A stretch of 64,000 nt of DNA from Larkinella rosea (GTDB lineage: Bacteria; Bacteroidota; Bacteroidia; Cytophagales; Spirosomataceae), in contig NZ_RQJO01000008.1 in the NCBI RefSeq assembly GCF_003858635.1, positions 682,001 through 746,000 on the forward strand, written 5' to 3'. The notes below the pieces were generated by a model, which saw nothing but the letters and a program-made list of their open reading frames with translations, was not told where the DNA came from and ran no database searches. Below, piece after piece: positions 18,065 through 27,152 of the stretch (position 1 is the first letter of the stretch; every line of letters starts with the position of its first letter). Both the position numbers and the translations under genes were made by a program.

Positions 18065-18739
18065 TTACGTCCGTAAAACGTAGCCCATTCCCACCACGGT
18101 ATGCAGCAGTTTGGGTTCGAAATTCCTGTCAATTTTCTTGCGCAGGTAATTGATGTAAACGTCGATGACGTTGGTGTTGGTGTCAAAATGCAGGTCCCAA
18201 ACCCGTTCGGCGATGTCTACCCGGCTGACAATCCGTCCCTGATTGACCAGCAGGTATTCCAGCAGGGCATATTCCCGGGCGGTTAATTCAATGGGTTGTC
18301 CGGCGCGGGTGACCCGACGGGCTTCGGTGTCCAGCTCCAGATTGGCCAGCCGGAGAACGGTTTTCTGCCCGGAAAAGGCACTGTTTCGTCGGCCCAGCGC
18401 CTTTACCCGCAGAATCAGTTCGCGGAATTCAAACGGTTTAACGAGGTAATCATCCGCACCAGCCCCAAAACCGCTTTCCTTGTCGGGCAAACTGTCGAGC
18501 GCCGTCAGCATCAAAACCGCTTGCCGGGGCGATTGCTGTTTGATGTGGGCGCACAGATCGAAACCGTTGATTTTGGGTAGATTGACGTCCAGAACAATGA
18601 CATCATACAGGTTCTGATCGGCCAGTCGCTGACCAATCTGGCCGTCGTAGGCCACGTCGATTTCATAGCCTTCACTCTCCACGCCCTTGCGAATGAACGA
18701 AGCGACACTGACCTCATCTTCTACCAGCAATAGTTTCAT
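18065..18739 (-). CDS. OmpR-family response regulator of the efflux operon
   Basis: DNA-binding response regulator, 224 residues from the ATG at 18739 (MKLLLVEDEVSV); a longer frame upstream is less likely because LLLVEDE is the normal start of the receiver. Receiver: acidic pocket ED at 8-9, phospho-Asp in VIVLDVNLP near 51, and Lys in YLVKPFEF near 101. The C-terminal winged helix reads LTAREYALLEYLLVNQGRIVS and NVIDVYINYLRKKI. It is the first gene of the five-gene operon regulator-kinase-channel-permease-adaptor. Confidence 0.94.
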   Translation of the reverse strand: MKLLLVEDEVSVASFIRKGVESEGYEIDVAYDGQIGQRLADQNLYDVIVLDVNLPKINGFDLCAHIKQQSPRQAVLMLTALDSLPDKESGFGAGADDYLVKPFEFRELILRVKALGRRNSAFSGQKTVLRLANLELDTEARRVTRAGQPIELTAREYALLEYLLVNQGRIVSRVDIAERVWDLHFDTNTNVIDVYINYLRKKIDRNFEPKLLHTVVGMGYVLRT

Positions 18740-18932
18740 ACGCCAAAGATGCGTTTTTTTGCAACCACGGACTAGTTTATCTCCCAAAAGCCTATTGTGG
18801 GAACAACTGCCTCATCAACGGGTTGCAGTACGAGTACTGCGTTACTGACTCCAAAAAACTGTAAACAGTAAAGTGCCGCTGGTTTCGCCTTTTTCGGGCA
18901 GTGAGTATACCTGAAATGACCCTTTTACGACT

Positions 18933-19772
18933 ATGCGCCTAGTATCCTATTTCATCAGTTTGTTACTGTTTACCGGTTTACGCCCGGGCTGTTCTCAGCC
19001 CAAGGCGGAGGAATGGATTCAGCTGTTCAATGGCAAAGACCTGAAAGACTGGTCGGTCAAGATTTCGAAACACCCGCTCGACGATAATTTCGGCAATACG
19101 TTCCGGGTGGAAGACGGGAAGATGGTCGTCCGCTACGACCAGTATAAGAACTTTGACGAACAGTTCGGCCACATTTTCTACAAAAAACCGTTTTCGTCGT
19201 ATCTGCTGGCGGTCGAATACCGGTTTGTGGGCGACCAGGTAGCGGGTGGGCCGGGCTGGGCCATCCGCAACAGCGGAGCGATGCTGCATTGCCAGGACCC
19301 GAAAACGATGGGTGTTGAGCAGGACTTTCCGATTTCCATCGAAGCGCAATTGCTGGGGGGCGATGGGGAGCACGAACGGCACACGGCCAACCTTTGCACG
19401 CCCGGCACGAATGTGGTGATGGATGGGAAGCTGTTCACGCCCCACTGCATCGACTCTAAATCCAAAACCTACCACGGCGACCGGTGGGTTCGCGCCGAAT
19501 TTCTGGTGTTGGGCGACTCGCTGGTGAAACACATTGTGGAAGGCGACACGGTTCTGACCTACGAAAAACCGCAGATCGGGGGCGGCAACGTCATTCATTA
19601 CGACGCGGCCGTGAAAAAAAACGGGCAATTGCTCCGCCAGGGGTTTATCGCGCTGCAAAGCGAAAGCCATCCGGTCGAGTTCCGCAAAGTGGAGCTGTTC
19701 GATCTGTCGCCTTATCTGAATGACCCGAAGCGGTTGCAGACGGTTCTGCGGCAGTTGCAAACCCGGAAATAG
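18933..19772 (+). CDS. DUF1080 (3-keto-disaccharide hydrolase type) lipoprotein
   Basis: Secreted or lipid-anchored protein of 279 residues with a concanavalin-like DUF1080 fold. Family members have been assigned as 3-keto-glucoside hydrolases or carbohydrate-binding proteins. A hydrophobic leader ends GLRPGCSQP, a plausible lipobox. The family core is WIQLFNGKDLKDWSVKI, GGPGWAIRNSGAMLHCQ (in place of the usual NSGI segment) and GDRWVRAEFLVLGDS. It is monocistronic and convergent with the third DUF4249 gene, separated from it by a palindromic element. Confidence 0.88.
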   Translation: MRLVSYFISLLLFTGLRPGCSQPKAEEWIQLFNGKDLKDWSVKISKHPLDDNFGNTFRVEDGKMVVRYDQYKNFDEQFGHIFYKKPFSSYLLAVEYRFVGDQVAGGPGWAIRNSGAMLHCQDPKTMGVEQDFPISIEAQLLGGDGEHERHTANLCTPGTNVVMDGKLFTPHCIDSKSKTYHGDRWVRAEFLVLGDSLVKHIVEGDTVLTYEKPQIGGGNVIHYDAAVKKNGQLLRQGFIALQSESHPVEFRKVELFDLSPYLNDPKRLQTVLRQLQTRK

Positions 19773-19774
19773 TT

Positions 19775-19863
19775 GATAGGAACGCGGATGCGACGGATAC
19801 AACGGATCAAAACAGATTTTATCCGTGAAAATCCGTTCAATCCTTCACATCCGCGTTCCTATC
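19775..19863. repeat. Palindromic intergenic repeat, family A copy 1
   Basis: A 16-bp perfect inverted repeat: GATAGGAACGCGGATG (19775-19790) and CATCCGCGTTCCTATC (19848-19863), with further CGGATNN-type pairing inside. A 27-base core starting AACAGATTTTATCCG (19811-19837) is identical to 31125-31151 in the second copy. It separates two convergent genes and probably terminates both. Confidence 0.85.
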
Positions 19864-20831
19864 TACCTCACAAGCACTACCCTTGTCGAACGGTTATAGC
19901 CCGCAAAACAGCCCAAACCGCCCGAAATATTCGTCGGCATCAAGACCGGTTCGGCAAACGGATTGTTTGCCGACTGCCGTTGCTGCTGGCGGGCCCGGTG
20001 GTAGTTGAAATAATTTTCGTCGGTCTGCAGAACGGAAACCCGGATCGTCAGCGGCTTGGCATAGGGATAATCGCCGGAATACGTCATCTGGGTTTGCGCA
20101 TCGTAAAAGGAATAATTGAAAAAAGACGGCACCTCGCCACGCGCCGAAAGCAGCAACTGCCCGTCCTGATTCTGATCGGAGATAAACTGATCCTGCCGCC
20201 CAAAACCGATGATGCCCCGCAGCAATACCTTTGGCGTCGTGGAATCGATGTGCGCAGTGGGCGTGCGCGGAATCCGGTTGATGCACTCGGCGTACCCCGC
20301 AATCCGGTAATAATTGGTCACACCCGCCGGGTCCTGCCACACTGCCCGAACCGTATACGCCCAGCCGGAGTCGATGTAGGGACCGGAAAAGAGCCGGTTG
20401 GAATCCAGTTTGATCTCCGCAACCGGGACAGATTGGGGAATCGTACAGGAACTGCTCACGGTTTCGTAACCCGCCACACTGACCTGAATCGTGTAGGTTT
20501 TCCCGGCCTGAATCGGGAACTGGCGGGCGTCGGCGGTATACACCCGCTGGTCGGAATGGTAGGCCAGCGTAACGGTTTTTCCTTCGCTCGCCAGCGTAAC
20601 CGTCGCACCCCGAACCGTATTGACCGAATCCGTCGCAACATCACCCAAAACCGTTTGCGAACTCGAAACCGAAACAGCCAAAACCGTATCCTGGGGGGAT
20701 AAATAACCGTTAACTACCAGTTTGCTCTGAATTTGCGGCAGGTTGGACGGGTCAATTTCCGTCACCAGATTCTGACAGGCCATCATGACCAGTAGCACCA
20801 GCGCCAACAGTGATGAAAAACAAAATCGCAT
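19863..20831 (-). CDS. DUF4249 lipoprotein (copy 3)
   Basis: Predicted outer-membrane lipoprotein of 322 residues. I start at the ATG at 20831 (MRFCFSSLLALVLLVMMAC, lipobox) rather than the longer frame reaching 20870 inside the receptor gene. Mature protein begins CQNLVTEIDP, matching copies 1 and 2. Family signatures are VNGYLSPQDTVLAVSVSSSQ and NPFAEPVLMPTNISGGLGCF. It starts 4 bases after the receptor stop. Its stop codon abuts the palindromic repeat at 19775-19863. Function is unknown. Confidence 0.9.
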   Translation of the reverse strand: MRFCFSSLLALVLLVMMACQNLVTEIDPSNLPQIQSKLVVNGYLSPQDTVLAVSVSSSQTVLGDVATDSVNTVRGATVTLASEGKTVTLAYHSDQRVYTADARQFPIQAGKTYTIQVSVAGYETVSSSCTIPQSVPVAEIKLDSNRLFSGPYIDSGWAYTVRAVWQDPAGVTNYYRIAGYAECINRIPRTPTAHIDSTTPKVLLRGIIGFGRQDQFISDQNQDGQLLLSARGEVPSFFNYSFYDAQTQMTYSGDYPYAKPLTIRVSVLQTDENYFNYHRARQQQRQSANNPFAEPVLMPTNISGGLGCFAGYNRSTRVVLVR

Positions 20832-20835
20832 ACCG

Positions 20836-23268
20836 TTAAAATTTAAAACCGTACGTGACCGATGGAACAATGGGAAAAACCGAATACCGCTGGAAAACCG
20901 TCTTCGTCGGCTGCTTGGTTTGTTCGTTCGTCAAGGTCGTTAATTGGTAAAAAAACGGATTCCGGCGGTTGTAGAGGTTGTAAACGCTGACCTCCCAGGT
21001 GCGCTCGTGGTGCCGTTTTTTCTTGTGAAACTGAATGCCGATGTCCATGCGGTGGTACGCTTCGGCGCGGAAACTGTTCTTTTCGCTGTAGTCGTTCACC
21101 GCCCGCCCGTAACCAAAAAATTGATTGATAAACGAGTTGTCGTTGTTGACAATCGGGTTGGCCTGGTGCGTGGTGGCCTGGTATTTCGCCAGCGGAACCG
21201 TCAGCGCGTTTCCGGTTCCGTAGACCCAGGTTCCCGATAGCGTAATGCGCGGGCTGAGTTCGTAAATCCCGACTACCGAAATATCGTGCCGCCGGTCGTA
21301 GCGGGGGTAAAATTTCCTGCCAAAATTCAGTTCCGCAAACTGCCACTGCGTCCAGGAAAGGGTGTAACCGGTCCAGCCCGTAAACCGCCCCAGTTTTTTC
21401 TGTAGCAAGACTTCCGCGCCATACGACCAGCCTTTGCCCGCCGTCACGTTATCCTCCCACCGCACCTGATTGGCCGATTCAGGGCTGTTGATGAGCAAAA
21501 AACTGGCGCCCTCGCGGTAATTGATGATGTTATTCATGGTTTTGTAATAGCCTTCGACGGTCAGCGTGAGACCCCGCGTCGCGCCTTTGTCGGCAAAATC
21601 CTTCGCGATGCCGACGGCAATCTGCTGCGATTGCTGCGGTTTTACCTGATCGGTCGTCGGCACCCAGAGATCGGTCGGCAAACCGATGCCGGTGTTGGAA
21701 AGCAAATGCACGTACTGGTTCATCAGCGCATACGACGCCTTGACGGACAGCGACGGTTTCAGAACGTAAGCCGCCGAAACGCGTGGTTCCGGCCGGAAAT
21801 AATTGACCTGTTTCTGAATAAAATGACTCAGTCGAAGCCCGGCATTGATCCGCCAGCGCGCGTTGGGCCGCCAGTTGTCTTCGGCGTATAAACCGGATTC
21901 CATCACGTCGATGGCGTCGATTTTGGTGGTGTATTGATTGATCAGCGTATTCTGTAAAACTACCGCGCTGGGCGTAAACCGGTGCGCAATGCTCTGAACG
22001 CCAAACCGCAGGGAATGCTGCGGAGACGGATAAAAATCGACGTCGTACTTCAGCGAAAAATCCCGGATGCCGGAGCTGTAACGCAGCGAGAAAAAATCGG
22101 AGGAAACCGCATCCGTTTCGTCCGACGAAATCTGGAATTTATAATTGCTGAAAATCAGCGAAAGATTGGAAAAAAGCCGTTGCGAAAACAGGTGATTCCA
22201 GCGCAGCGTCGCCGTGGTGTTGCCCCAGTCAAGGTTGATTTTGGTGCCGCTTTCTTTGTCATCGGCGTAAAACCGGTCCTGCCCGAAATAACCGCTCAGG
22301 TACAGCTTGTTTTTAGGGCCAAAATCGTAATTGGCTTTGGCGTTCAGGTCGTAAAAATAATAACCGGCCACGGTTTGCCCGTCGGTTTGCTGCTTGATGA
22401 TGGGCCGGGCCACCACGTCGAGGTACGTCCGCCGGGCCGAAATCAGAAACGACGACGAACCAGCCCCCGATTTCTTTTTGGTCAACGGTCCTTCGAGCGT
22501 CAGCCGGGAGGCAATCAGGCCAATACCGCCCTCGCCATGGAGCTTTTCCTTGTTGCCTTCTTTCATGTTCATCTCAATCACCGACGACAGCCGCCCGCCG
22601 TAGCGTGCCGGAAAACCGCCTTTGATCAGCTCCACGCTTTTGAGCGCATCGCCGTTGAACACCGAGAAAAAACCGAACAGGTGATTGGCGTTGTAAACGA
22701 TTGCATCGTCGACAATGATCAGATTCTGGTCGGGGCCGCCCCCACGGACGTAAATGCCGGTGCTGCCTTCGGAGCCTTTCTGTACACCCGGCATGAGTTG
22801 TAAGACTTTCAGGACATCTTTTTCGCCCAGAAAAGCCGGTATTTTCTTGATCTGCGCAACGGGGACGTCGATTTTACTCATCTGTGGACTTTCGCTCACT
22901 TTTTCGTCGGTGCGGTTTCCGGTTACCACCACTTCGGTCAGCAACTGGCCGGGTGTCAGCACAATATTGACTTCCGCATTCGTGCGAAATGGGATGGATT
23001 GCTGGACGGTTTCGTACCCAACAAAGGAAAAGGCAATCGTTACGCTGTCTTGTGCCGGAAGCGTGAGGGAATAAAAACCGTAGGTGTTGGTGACGGTTCC
23101 GGTCGAGGTGCCGGGCAGGTACACATTCACGCCAATGAGCGCTTCCTGGCTCCCTTTCTCCCGAACATATCCGCTCACCGTGGTCACGGATCGGGCAGAA
23201 AGAGACTGGGCGGAGGTACTGACCGCACTCATCAAAAACAAAAAATAAAACGGGAAGAAATACTTCAT
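20836..23268 (-). CDS. TonB-dependent receptor with carboxypeptidase-like N-domain (copy 3)
   Basis: Outer-membrane TonB-dependent transporter, 810 residues, with signal peptide, CarboxypepD_reg-like domain (the same VSGYVREKGSQEALIGVNVY block as copy 1), plug (GSTGIYVRGGGPDQNLIIVD) and barrel ending VTYGFKF. Overall it is close to copy 1 throughout but diverged in barrel loops, which suggests duplication with altered ligand choice. The DNA segment 22487-22677 is identical to copy 1, a sign of recent gene conversion. It is first in an operon with DUF4249 copy 3. Confidence 0.93.
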   Translation of the reverse strand: MKYFFPFYFLFLMSAVSTSAQSLSARSVTTVSGYVREKGSQEALIGVNVYLPGTSTGTVTNTYGFYSLTLPAQDSVTIAFSFVGYETVQQSIPFRTNAEVNIVLTPGQLLTEVVVTGNRTDEKVSESPQMSKIDVPVAQIKKIPAFLGEKDVLKVLQLMPGVQKGSEGSTGIYVRGGGPDQNLIIVDDAIVYNANHLFGFFSVFNGDALKSVELIKGGFPARYGGRLSSVIEMNMKEGNKEKLHGEGGIGLIASRLTLEGPLTKKKSGAGSSSFLISARRTYLDVVARPIIKQQTDGQTVAGYYFYDLNAKANYDFGPKNKLYLSGYFGQDRFYADDKESGTKINLDWGNTTATLRWNHLFSQRLFSNLSLIFSNYKFQISSDETDAVSSDFFSLRYSSGIRDFSLKYDVDFYPSPQHSLRFGVQSIAHRFTPSAVVLQNTLINQYTTKIDAIDVMESGLYAEDNWRPNARWRINAGLRLSHFIQKQVNYFRPEPRVSAAYVLKPSLSVKASYALMNQYVHLLSNTGIGLPTDLWVPTTDQVKPQQSQQIAVGIAKDFADKGATRGLTLTVEGYYKTMNNIINYREGASFLLINSPESANQVRWEDNVTAGKGWSYGAEVLLQKKLGRFTGWTGYTLSWTQWQFAELNFGRKFYPRYDRRHDISVVGIYELSPRITLSGTWVYGTGNALTVPLAKYQATTHQANPIVNNDNSFINQFFGYGRAVNDYSEKNSFRAEAYHRMDIGIQFHKKKRHHERTWEVSVYNLYNRRNPFFYQLTTLTNEQTKQPTKTVFQRYSVFPIVPSVTYGFKF
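22487..22677. repeat. 191-bp perfect direct repeat inside receptor copy 3
   Basis: Second member of the identical pair with 6170-6360. The first mismatch on the right is C at 22678 against G at 6361. Confidence 0.95.
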
Positions 23269-23299
23269 TCAGGCATTAGTAGCTGCTATACTTTGTTAG

Positions 23300-23345
23300 T
23301 ACGATAGAAGGCATTTAAAAAGTATACACTAACTGAAGTTAACAG
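23300..23345 (-). promoter_or_regulatory. Conserved upstream element of receptor operon 3
   Basis: On the minus strand CTGTTAACTTC (23335-23345), ATACTTTT (23318-23325) and ATCGTA (23300-23305), then 31 bases to the ATG. The outer blocks start 35 bases apart, exactly as in the element before receptor copy 1, although the bases between them differ. Confidence 0.5.
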
Positions 23346-23397
23346 TTTTGCGAATGCCGGGTTACCTTGGTAACAACCTGATAAACACACGACAGCC

Positions 23398-24741
23398 ATG
23401 TTAAAATTTGATAAACTTTCGCTCAATATTCCCGCCACTACCAAGCCGCGGGTGGTCGTCATCGGTGGCGGTTTTGGCGGACTTAATCTGGTAAAGAAGC
23501 TGAATGGCAAGGACTTCCAGATTGTGATGTTTGATAAACAGAATTACCACGGATTCTGGCCGCTGCTCTATCAGGTTGCCACCGCCGGGCTGGAACCGGA
23601 CGCCATTGCGGAGCCGCTCCGCAAGATGTTCGACGAAGAATACGAGGATTTTCACTTCCGGCTGGTTCGTGTCCTCGGCGTCGATCCGGTGGCGAAAACC
23701 GTCAAGACGATGATCGGCGATCTGCATTACGATTACCTGGTCATCGCAACCGGCACGAAAGCCAACTTTTTCGGCAATGAGCAGGTACAGAAATATTCGT
23801 TTTCGCTCAAAACCATTCCCGAAGCGCTGAACCTCCGCAGCCAGTTGCTGCAATCGTTCGAGCAGGCCAGCATTACCACGGACCCCGAAAACCGGGAGAG
23901 TTTGCTGAATTTCGTGATTGTCGGGGCCGGACCAACGGGCGTCGAGATGGCGGGTTCGCTGGCCGAAATGCGAAAACACGTCCTGCCGGGCGATTATCCG
24001 GGTCTGGATTTCAGTAGAATGAAAATTTACCTCGTGGAAGGGCTGGACCGGGTTTTGCCGCCGATGTCACCCGAAGCCAGCGCGAAAACCCAGAAATACC
24101 TGGAAGAACTGGGTGTCATCATCAAACTGAAAACGCTGGTCGATACCTACGACGGCGAGGTGGTAACGCTGAAAACCGGGGAGCAAATCCGGTCGCAGAC
24201 CGTCGTCTGGGCGGCCGGGGTGACGGGTGCGCTCATCGACGGTTTTCAGAAAGAAATCATTGCGCGCGGGGGGCGTTTGACGGTCAACGAATTCAATCAG
24301 GTTGATGGTTTCAGCGACATTTTTGCGATTGGCGACATTGCGATGATGAAAACCGAAAAATGGCCGAATGGTCATCCCGGCGTCGCCCAACCGGCGATTC
24401 AGCAGGGGCAGCATCTGGCGAAAAATCTCCGCAAACTGATTCGAAACGAGCCGATGACCAAATTCGATTATTTCGACAAAGGCTCACTGGCGATCATTGG
24501 CCGTGTCCGCGCCGTCGCCGATTTGCCGGGAAATCTGCACCTGGGCGGTTTTATTGCCTGGGTCGCATGGCTGTTCGTCCATATTTATTACCTGATCGGT
24601 TTCCGGAGCAAACTGGTCGTGTTGAGCAACTGGATTTACCGGCTGTTTACCTACGAGCGCGGCACCCGGCTCATCATCAGGCCTTTCGTGCGGAAAGATG
24701 AGAAAGAGGCCGAGGAGTTTGTGGTGAAAAACGGACTATGA
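23398..24741 (+). CDS. ndh: Type II NADH dehydrogenase (NAD(P)/FAD-dependent oxidoreductase)
   Basis: Non-proton-pumping NADH:quinone oxidoreductase, 447 residues, peripheral on the inner membrane. The FAD-binding GGGFGGL is at 24-30, the NADH-binding VGAGPTGVEMAGSLAE at about 178-193, and the second FAD motif IFAIGDIAMM follows. The C-terminus has the hydrophobic and amphipathic segment GGFIAWVAWLFVHIYYLIGF that anchors NDH-2 to the membrane. It is monocistronic and divergent from receptor operon 3. The last codons and stop (GGA CTA TGA) overlap the first arm of a palindromic repeat. Confidence 0.93.
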   Translation: MLKFDKLSLNIPATTKPRVVVIGGGFGGLNLVKKLNGKDFQIVMFDKQNYHGFWPLLYQVATAGLEPDAIAEPLRKMFDEEYEDFHFRLVRVLGVDPVAKTVKTMIGDLHYDYLVIATGTKANFFGNEQVQKYSFSLKTIPEALNLRSQLLQSFEQASITTDPENRESLLNFVIVGAGPTGVEMAGSLAEMRKHVLPGDYPGLDFSRMKIYLVEGLDRVLPPMSPEASAKTQKYLEELGVIIKLKTLVDTYDGEVVTLKTGEQIRSQTVVWAAGVTGALIDGFQKEIIARGGRLTVNEFNQVDGFSDIFAIGDIAMMKTEKWPNGHPGVAQPAIQQGQHLAKNLRKLIRNEPMTKFDYFDKGSLAIIGRVRAVADLPGNLHLGGFIAWVAWLFVHIYYLIGFRSKLVVLSNWIYRLFTYERGTRLIIRPFVRKDEKEAEEFVVKNGL

Positions 24742-24988
24742 TTACGGTGATGTTGATGATGACTATGATGCTGCGATGATAATTCATGATTATTGTTGTA
24801 ATTAGGGTGACTTAATGATCCATTGCGGTTTCAATCCAAACCCGTCATCGTATCGTAGATTATCATTGTTTTAATCTGCGTTGTAATCATAATTGATCAT
24901 TAAAATCACCGAAATCATAGTCAACAATCACCGTAATCAGAGTCAGTAATCGCTGAAATCAGAGTTAATTATCACTGTAATCATAGTC
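24737..24988. repeat. Array of GATTACGGTGAT-type palindromic repeats, family B copy 1
   Basis: The 248-base gap is almost entirely built from variants of one unit. It opens with GACTATGATTACGGTGAT, which includes the ndh stop. It continues with several imperfect copies of AATCACCGTAATCAGAGTC (about 24894-24970) and closes with ATCACTGTAATCATAGTC, which ends one base before the next start codon. The same unit forms a 28-bp perfect inverted repeat at 55264-55341. Confidence 0.8.
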
Positions 24989-24989
24989 T

Positions 24990-27152
24990 ATGAGGTTATT
25001 ATTCGTAGCCCTATTTCTGGTCAAGACGGTTTTTGTTTCGGCCCAAACGACCCTGAATCCGGACACGGTCAAGGCCGGTCAATTCGACATGGGCAAGATG
25101 TGGACGTTCGACACGCCACCCCAGGAATATTTCCAGAAAACATACGGTTTTACGCCCGACCAGAAATGGTTCGATGAGGTGCGGTTGTCGTCGCTGCGGT
25201 TTGCCGATTATTGTTCCGCATCATTTGTGTCGGCCAGCGGGCTGGTGATGACCAATCACCACTGCGCGCGGGAATCAGGGACGGGCGTGCAGCGGAAGGG
25301 CGAAAACCTGAATGCGACCGGTTTTTTTGCCAAAACCTTTGCCGAAGAGCGCAAGGTAGAGAACCTGTACGTCGATCAGTTGCTGAAAATTGAGGACATT
25401 ACGACCCGTGTGCAGGCCACGATGGGCAATGGAAAAACCGAAACTGAACAACTGCAATTGCGCGAGCGGGAGTTTGCGGCCATCAAGCAGGAATTTGGGA
25501 GTCAGCCGGAATGGAAAGGGCTGGAATTGCAGACGATCACATTTTACAATGGCGGTCGTTACGCCCTCTACGGTTTTAAACGCTACAACGATGTTCGGCT
25601 GGTGTTGATGCCGGAGCTCGATCTGGGCTTTTTCGGCGGTGATCCCGACAACTTTACGTATCCGCGCTACGCGCTCGATTTTTCTTTTTTTCGGGTATAT
25701 GACAACGGAAAACCGCTGAAAACCACCCACTTCTTCAAATTCAATCCCAACGGAATCAGGGAAGGCGAACCGGTTTTTGTAACCGGGAATCCGGGGAGCA
25801 CCGAGCGGCTGAAAACCGTAGCCGAACTGGAATTCGACCGCGATCTGAAAATACCGTACATCCTGCAATTGCTCCGCAACCGCGCCGATGCCTTGCAGGT
25901 TTATAACGCAAAAGCCAAAAACGATAGCATCCAGAACGAAATATTCAGTTTTGAAAACAGCCTGAAAGCCTACGGCGGCCAGTTGGAAGGATTGCGCGAC
26001 CCGTATCTGATTGCCCGGAAAGGCGCTTTTGAACAGCAATTCAAAGCCGATGCCCAGCGACTGGAAGGCGGGCGTGGACAGGCCAAATTGAGCACCGGTT
26101 CCGGGAAAAAGAGCGAAGCCGCCAACGGATCATCGCCCGGAACGACCGGTTCGCGGTTTGACGTCAATCTGAAATTGTGGGATAACATTGCGACCAACGT
26201 CGGTGATCTGCGAAAGTATTACAAAGACAACACGTATTTGTCGCCGAGCGAACTGGCGCGGGGCGATTTGCTGGTATTTGCGCATTTGCTGGTGACTTAT
26301 GCCGAAGTCGCTCGTCAAAATCCTGGTCGGGCGGATCAAATCAAGGAATTGCTCGAAACGCCCAAACTGACCGATCGGGCGCTGGAAGAAGCCTATCTGG
26401 CGGCTCACCTGAGCGAAGCGCAGGCGGCTTTGGGCAACGACGATCCGTACGTCAAGGCGGCTTTGAACGGCAAATCGCCCAGGGAAGCGGCTGCGTATCT
26501 GATGAATAATACGAAAATGAACGATCAGGGATACATCAACGATCTGGTGACCAAAGGCCCGGCCGCCATCAGTGGCGATAATGACCCGCTGCTGGCCCTC
26601 GCCCGGATTTCGGTGCCGCGTTACCAGGAAGCATCTGCCGCGACGAAAGCCATCACCGGTCGGCAGACGGTTTTGCGGTCTAACCTGGGGCGGTTATTGT
26701 ATGAAGTGTACGGAACCGGCATTCCGCCGGATGCGACGTTTTCGCTGCGGATCAACGACGGTATTGTGAAGGGTTTTCCGTACAACGGAACGATGGCGCC
26801 GTACCAGACTACCTTCGCGGGTTTATACGACCGGTATTATTCATTCAACGGCAAGTTTCCGTGGTCCTTGCCCAAACGCTGGCTGAATCCGCCCGCCGAA
26901 TTGCTGCGCCAGCCGATGTGTTTTGTATCCACGAACGACATCATTGGCGGGAATTCGGGCAGTCCGCTGATCAACAAAAACCGCGAAGCCGTTGGGCTGG
27001 CTTTTGACGGCAATATGGAAAGTTTGCCGGGGAGCTTCATTTTCGTTCCCGATAAAAACCGCACGGTTTCGGTCAATACCGGAGCAATTGTGGCATCGAT
27101 GCGGTATATTTATAAAGCAGAACGCCTGGTTAAAGAACTGGTTGGCAAATGA
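24990..27152 (+). CDS. S46 family dipeptidyl-peptidase (DPP7/DPP11 type)
   Basis: Periplasmic serine exopeptidase removing N-terminal dipeptides, 720 residues after a Sec signal ending VSAQ. Catalytic His is in VMTNHHCAR (residues 90-91), Asp in the GGDPDNFTYPRY region, and Ser656 in GGNSGSP. The residue 18 positions after Ser656 is Gly674 (FDGN). In the P. gingivalis enzymes this position is Arg673 in Asp/Glu-specific DPP11 and Gly in hydrophobic-specific DPP7, so DPP7-like specificity is inferred. A Ser/Gly/Lys-rich insert lies near residues 365-390. It shares a 4-base overlap with the following cytochrome gene. Confidence 0.93.
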   Translation: MRLLFVALFLVKTVFVSAQTTLNPDTVKAGQFDMGKMWTFDTPPQEYFQKTYGFTPDQKWFDEVRLSSLRFADYCSASFVSASGLVMTNHHCARESGTGVQRKGENLNATGFFAKTFAEERKVENLYVDQLLKIEDITTRVQATMGNGKTETEQLQLREREFAAIKQEFGSQPEWKGLELQTITFYNGGRYALYGFKRYNDVRLVLMPELDLGFFGGDPDNFTYPRYALDFSFFRVYDNGKPLKTTHFFKFNPNGIREGEPVFVTGNPGSTERLKTVAELEFDRDLKIPYILQLLRNRADALQVYNAKAKNDSIQNEIFSFENSLKAYGGQLEGLRDPYLIARKGAFEQQFKADAQRLEGGRGQAKLSTGSGKKSEAANGSSPGTTGSRFDVNLKLWDNIATNVGDLRKYYKDNTYLSPSELARGDLLVFAHLLVTYAEVARQNPGRADQIKELLETPKLTDRALEEAYLAAHLSEAQAALGNDDPYVKAALNGKSPREAAAYLMNNTKMNDQGYINDLVTKGPAAISGDNDPLLALARISVPRYQEASAATKAITGRQTVLRSNLGRLLYEVYGTGIPPDATFSLRINDGIVKGFPYNGTMAPYQTTFAGLYDRYYSFNGKFPWSLPKRWLNPPAELLRQPMCFVSTNDIIGGNSGSPLINKNREAVGLAFDGNMESLPGSFIFVPDKNRTVSVNTGAIVASMRYIYKAERLVKELVGK

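Noticed and set aside
24737-24988. CRISPR array
   Set aside because: The repeated units are imperfect, irregularly spaced, palindromic and without spacers of constant length; no cas gene is nearby.
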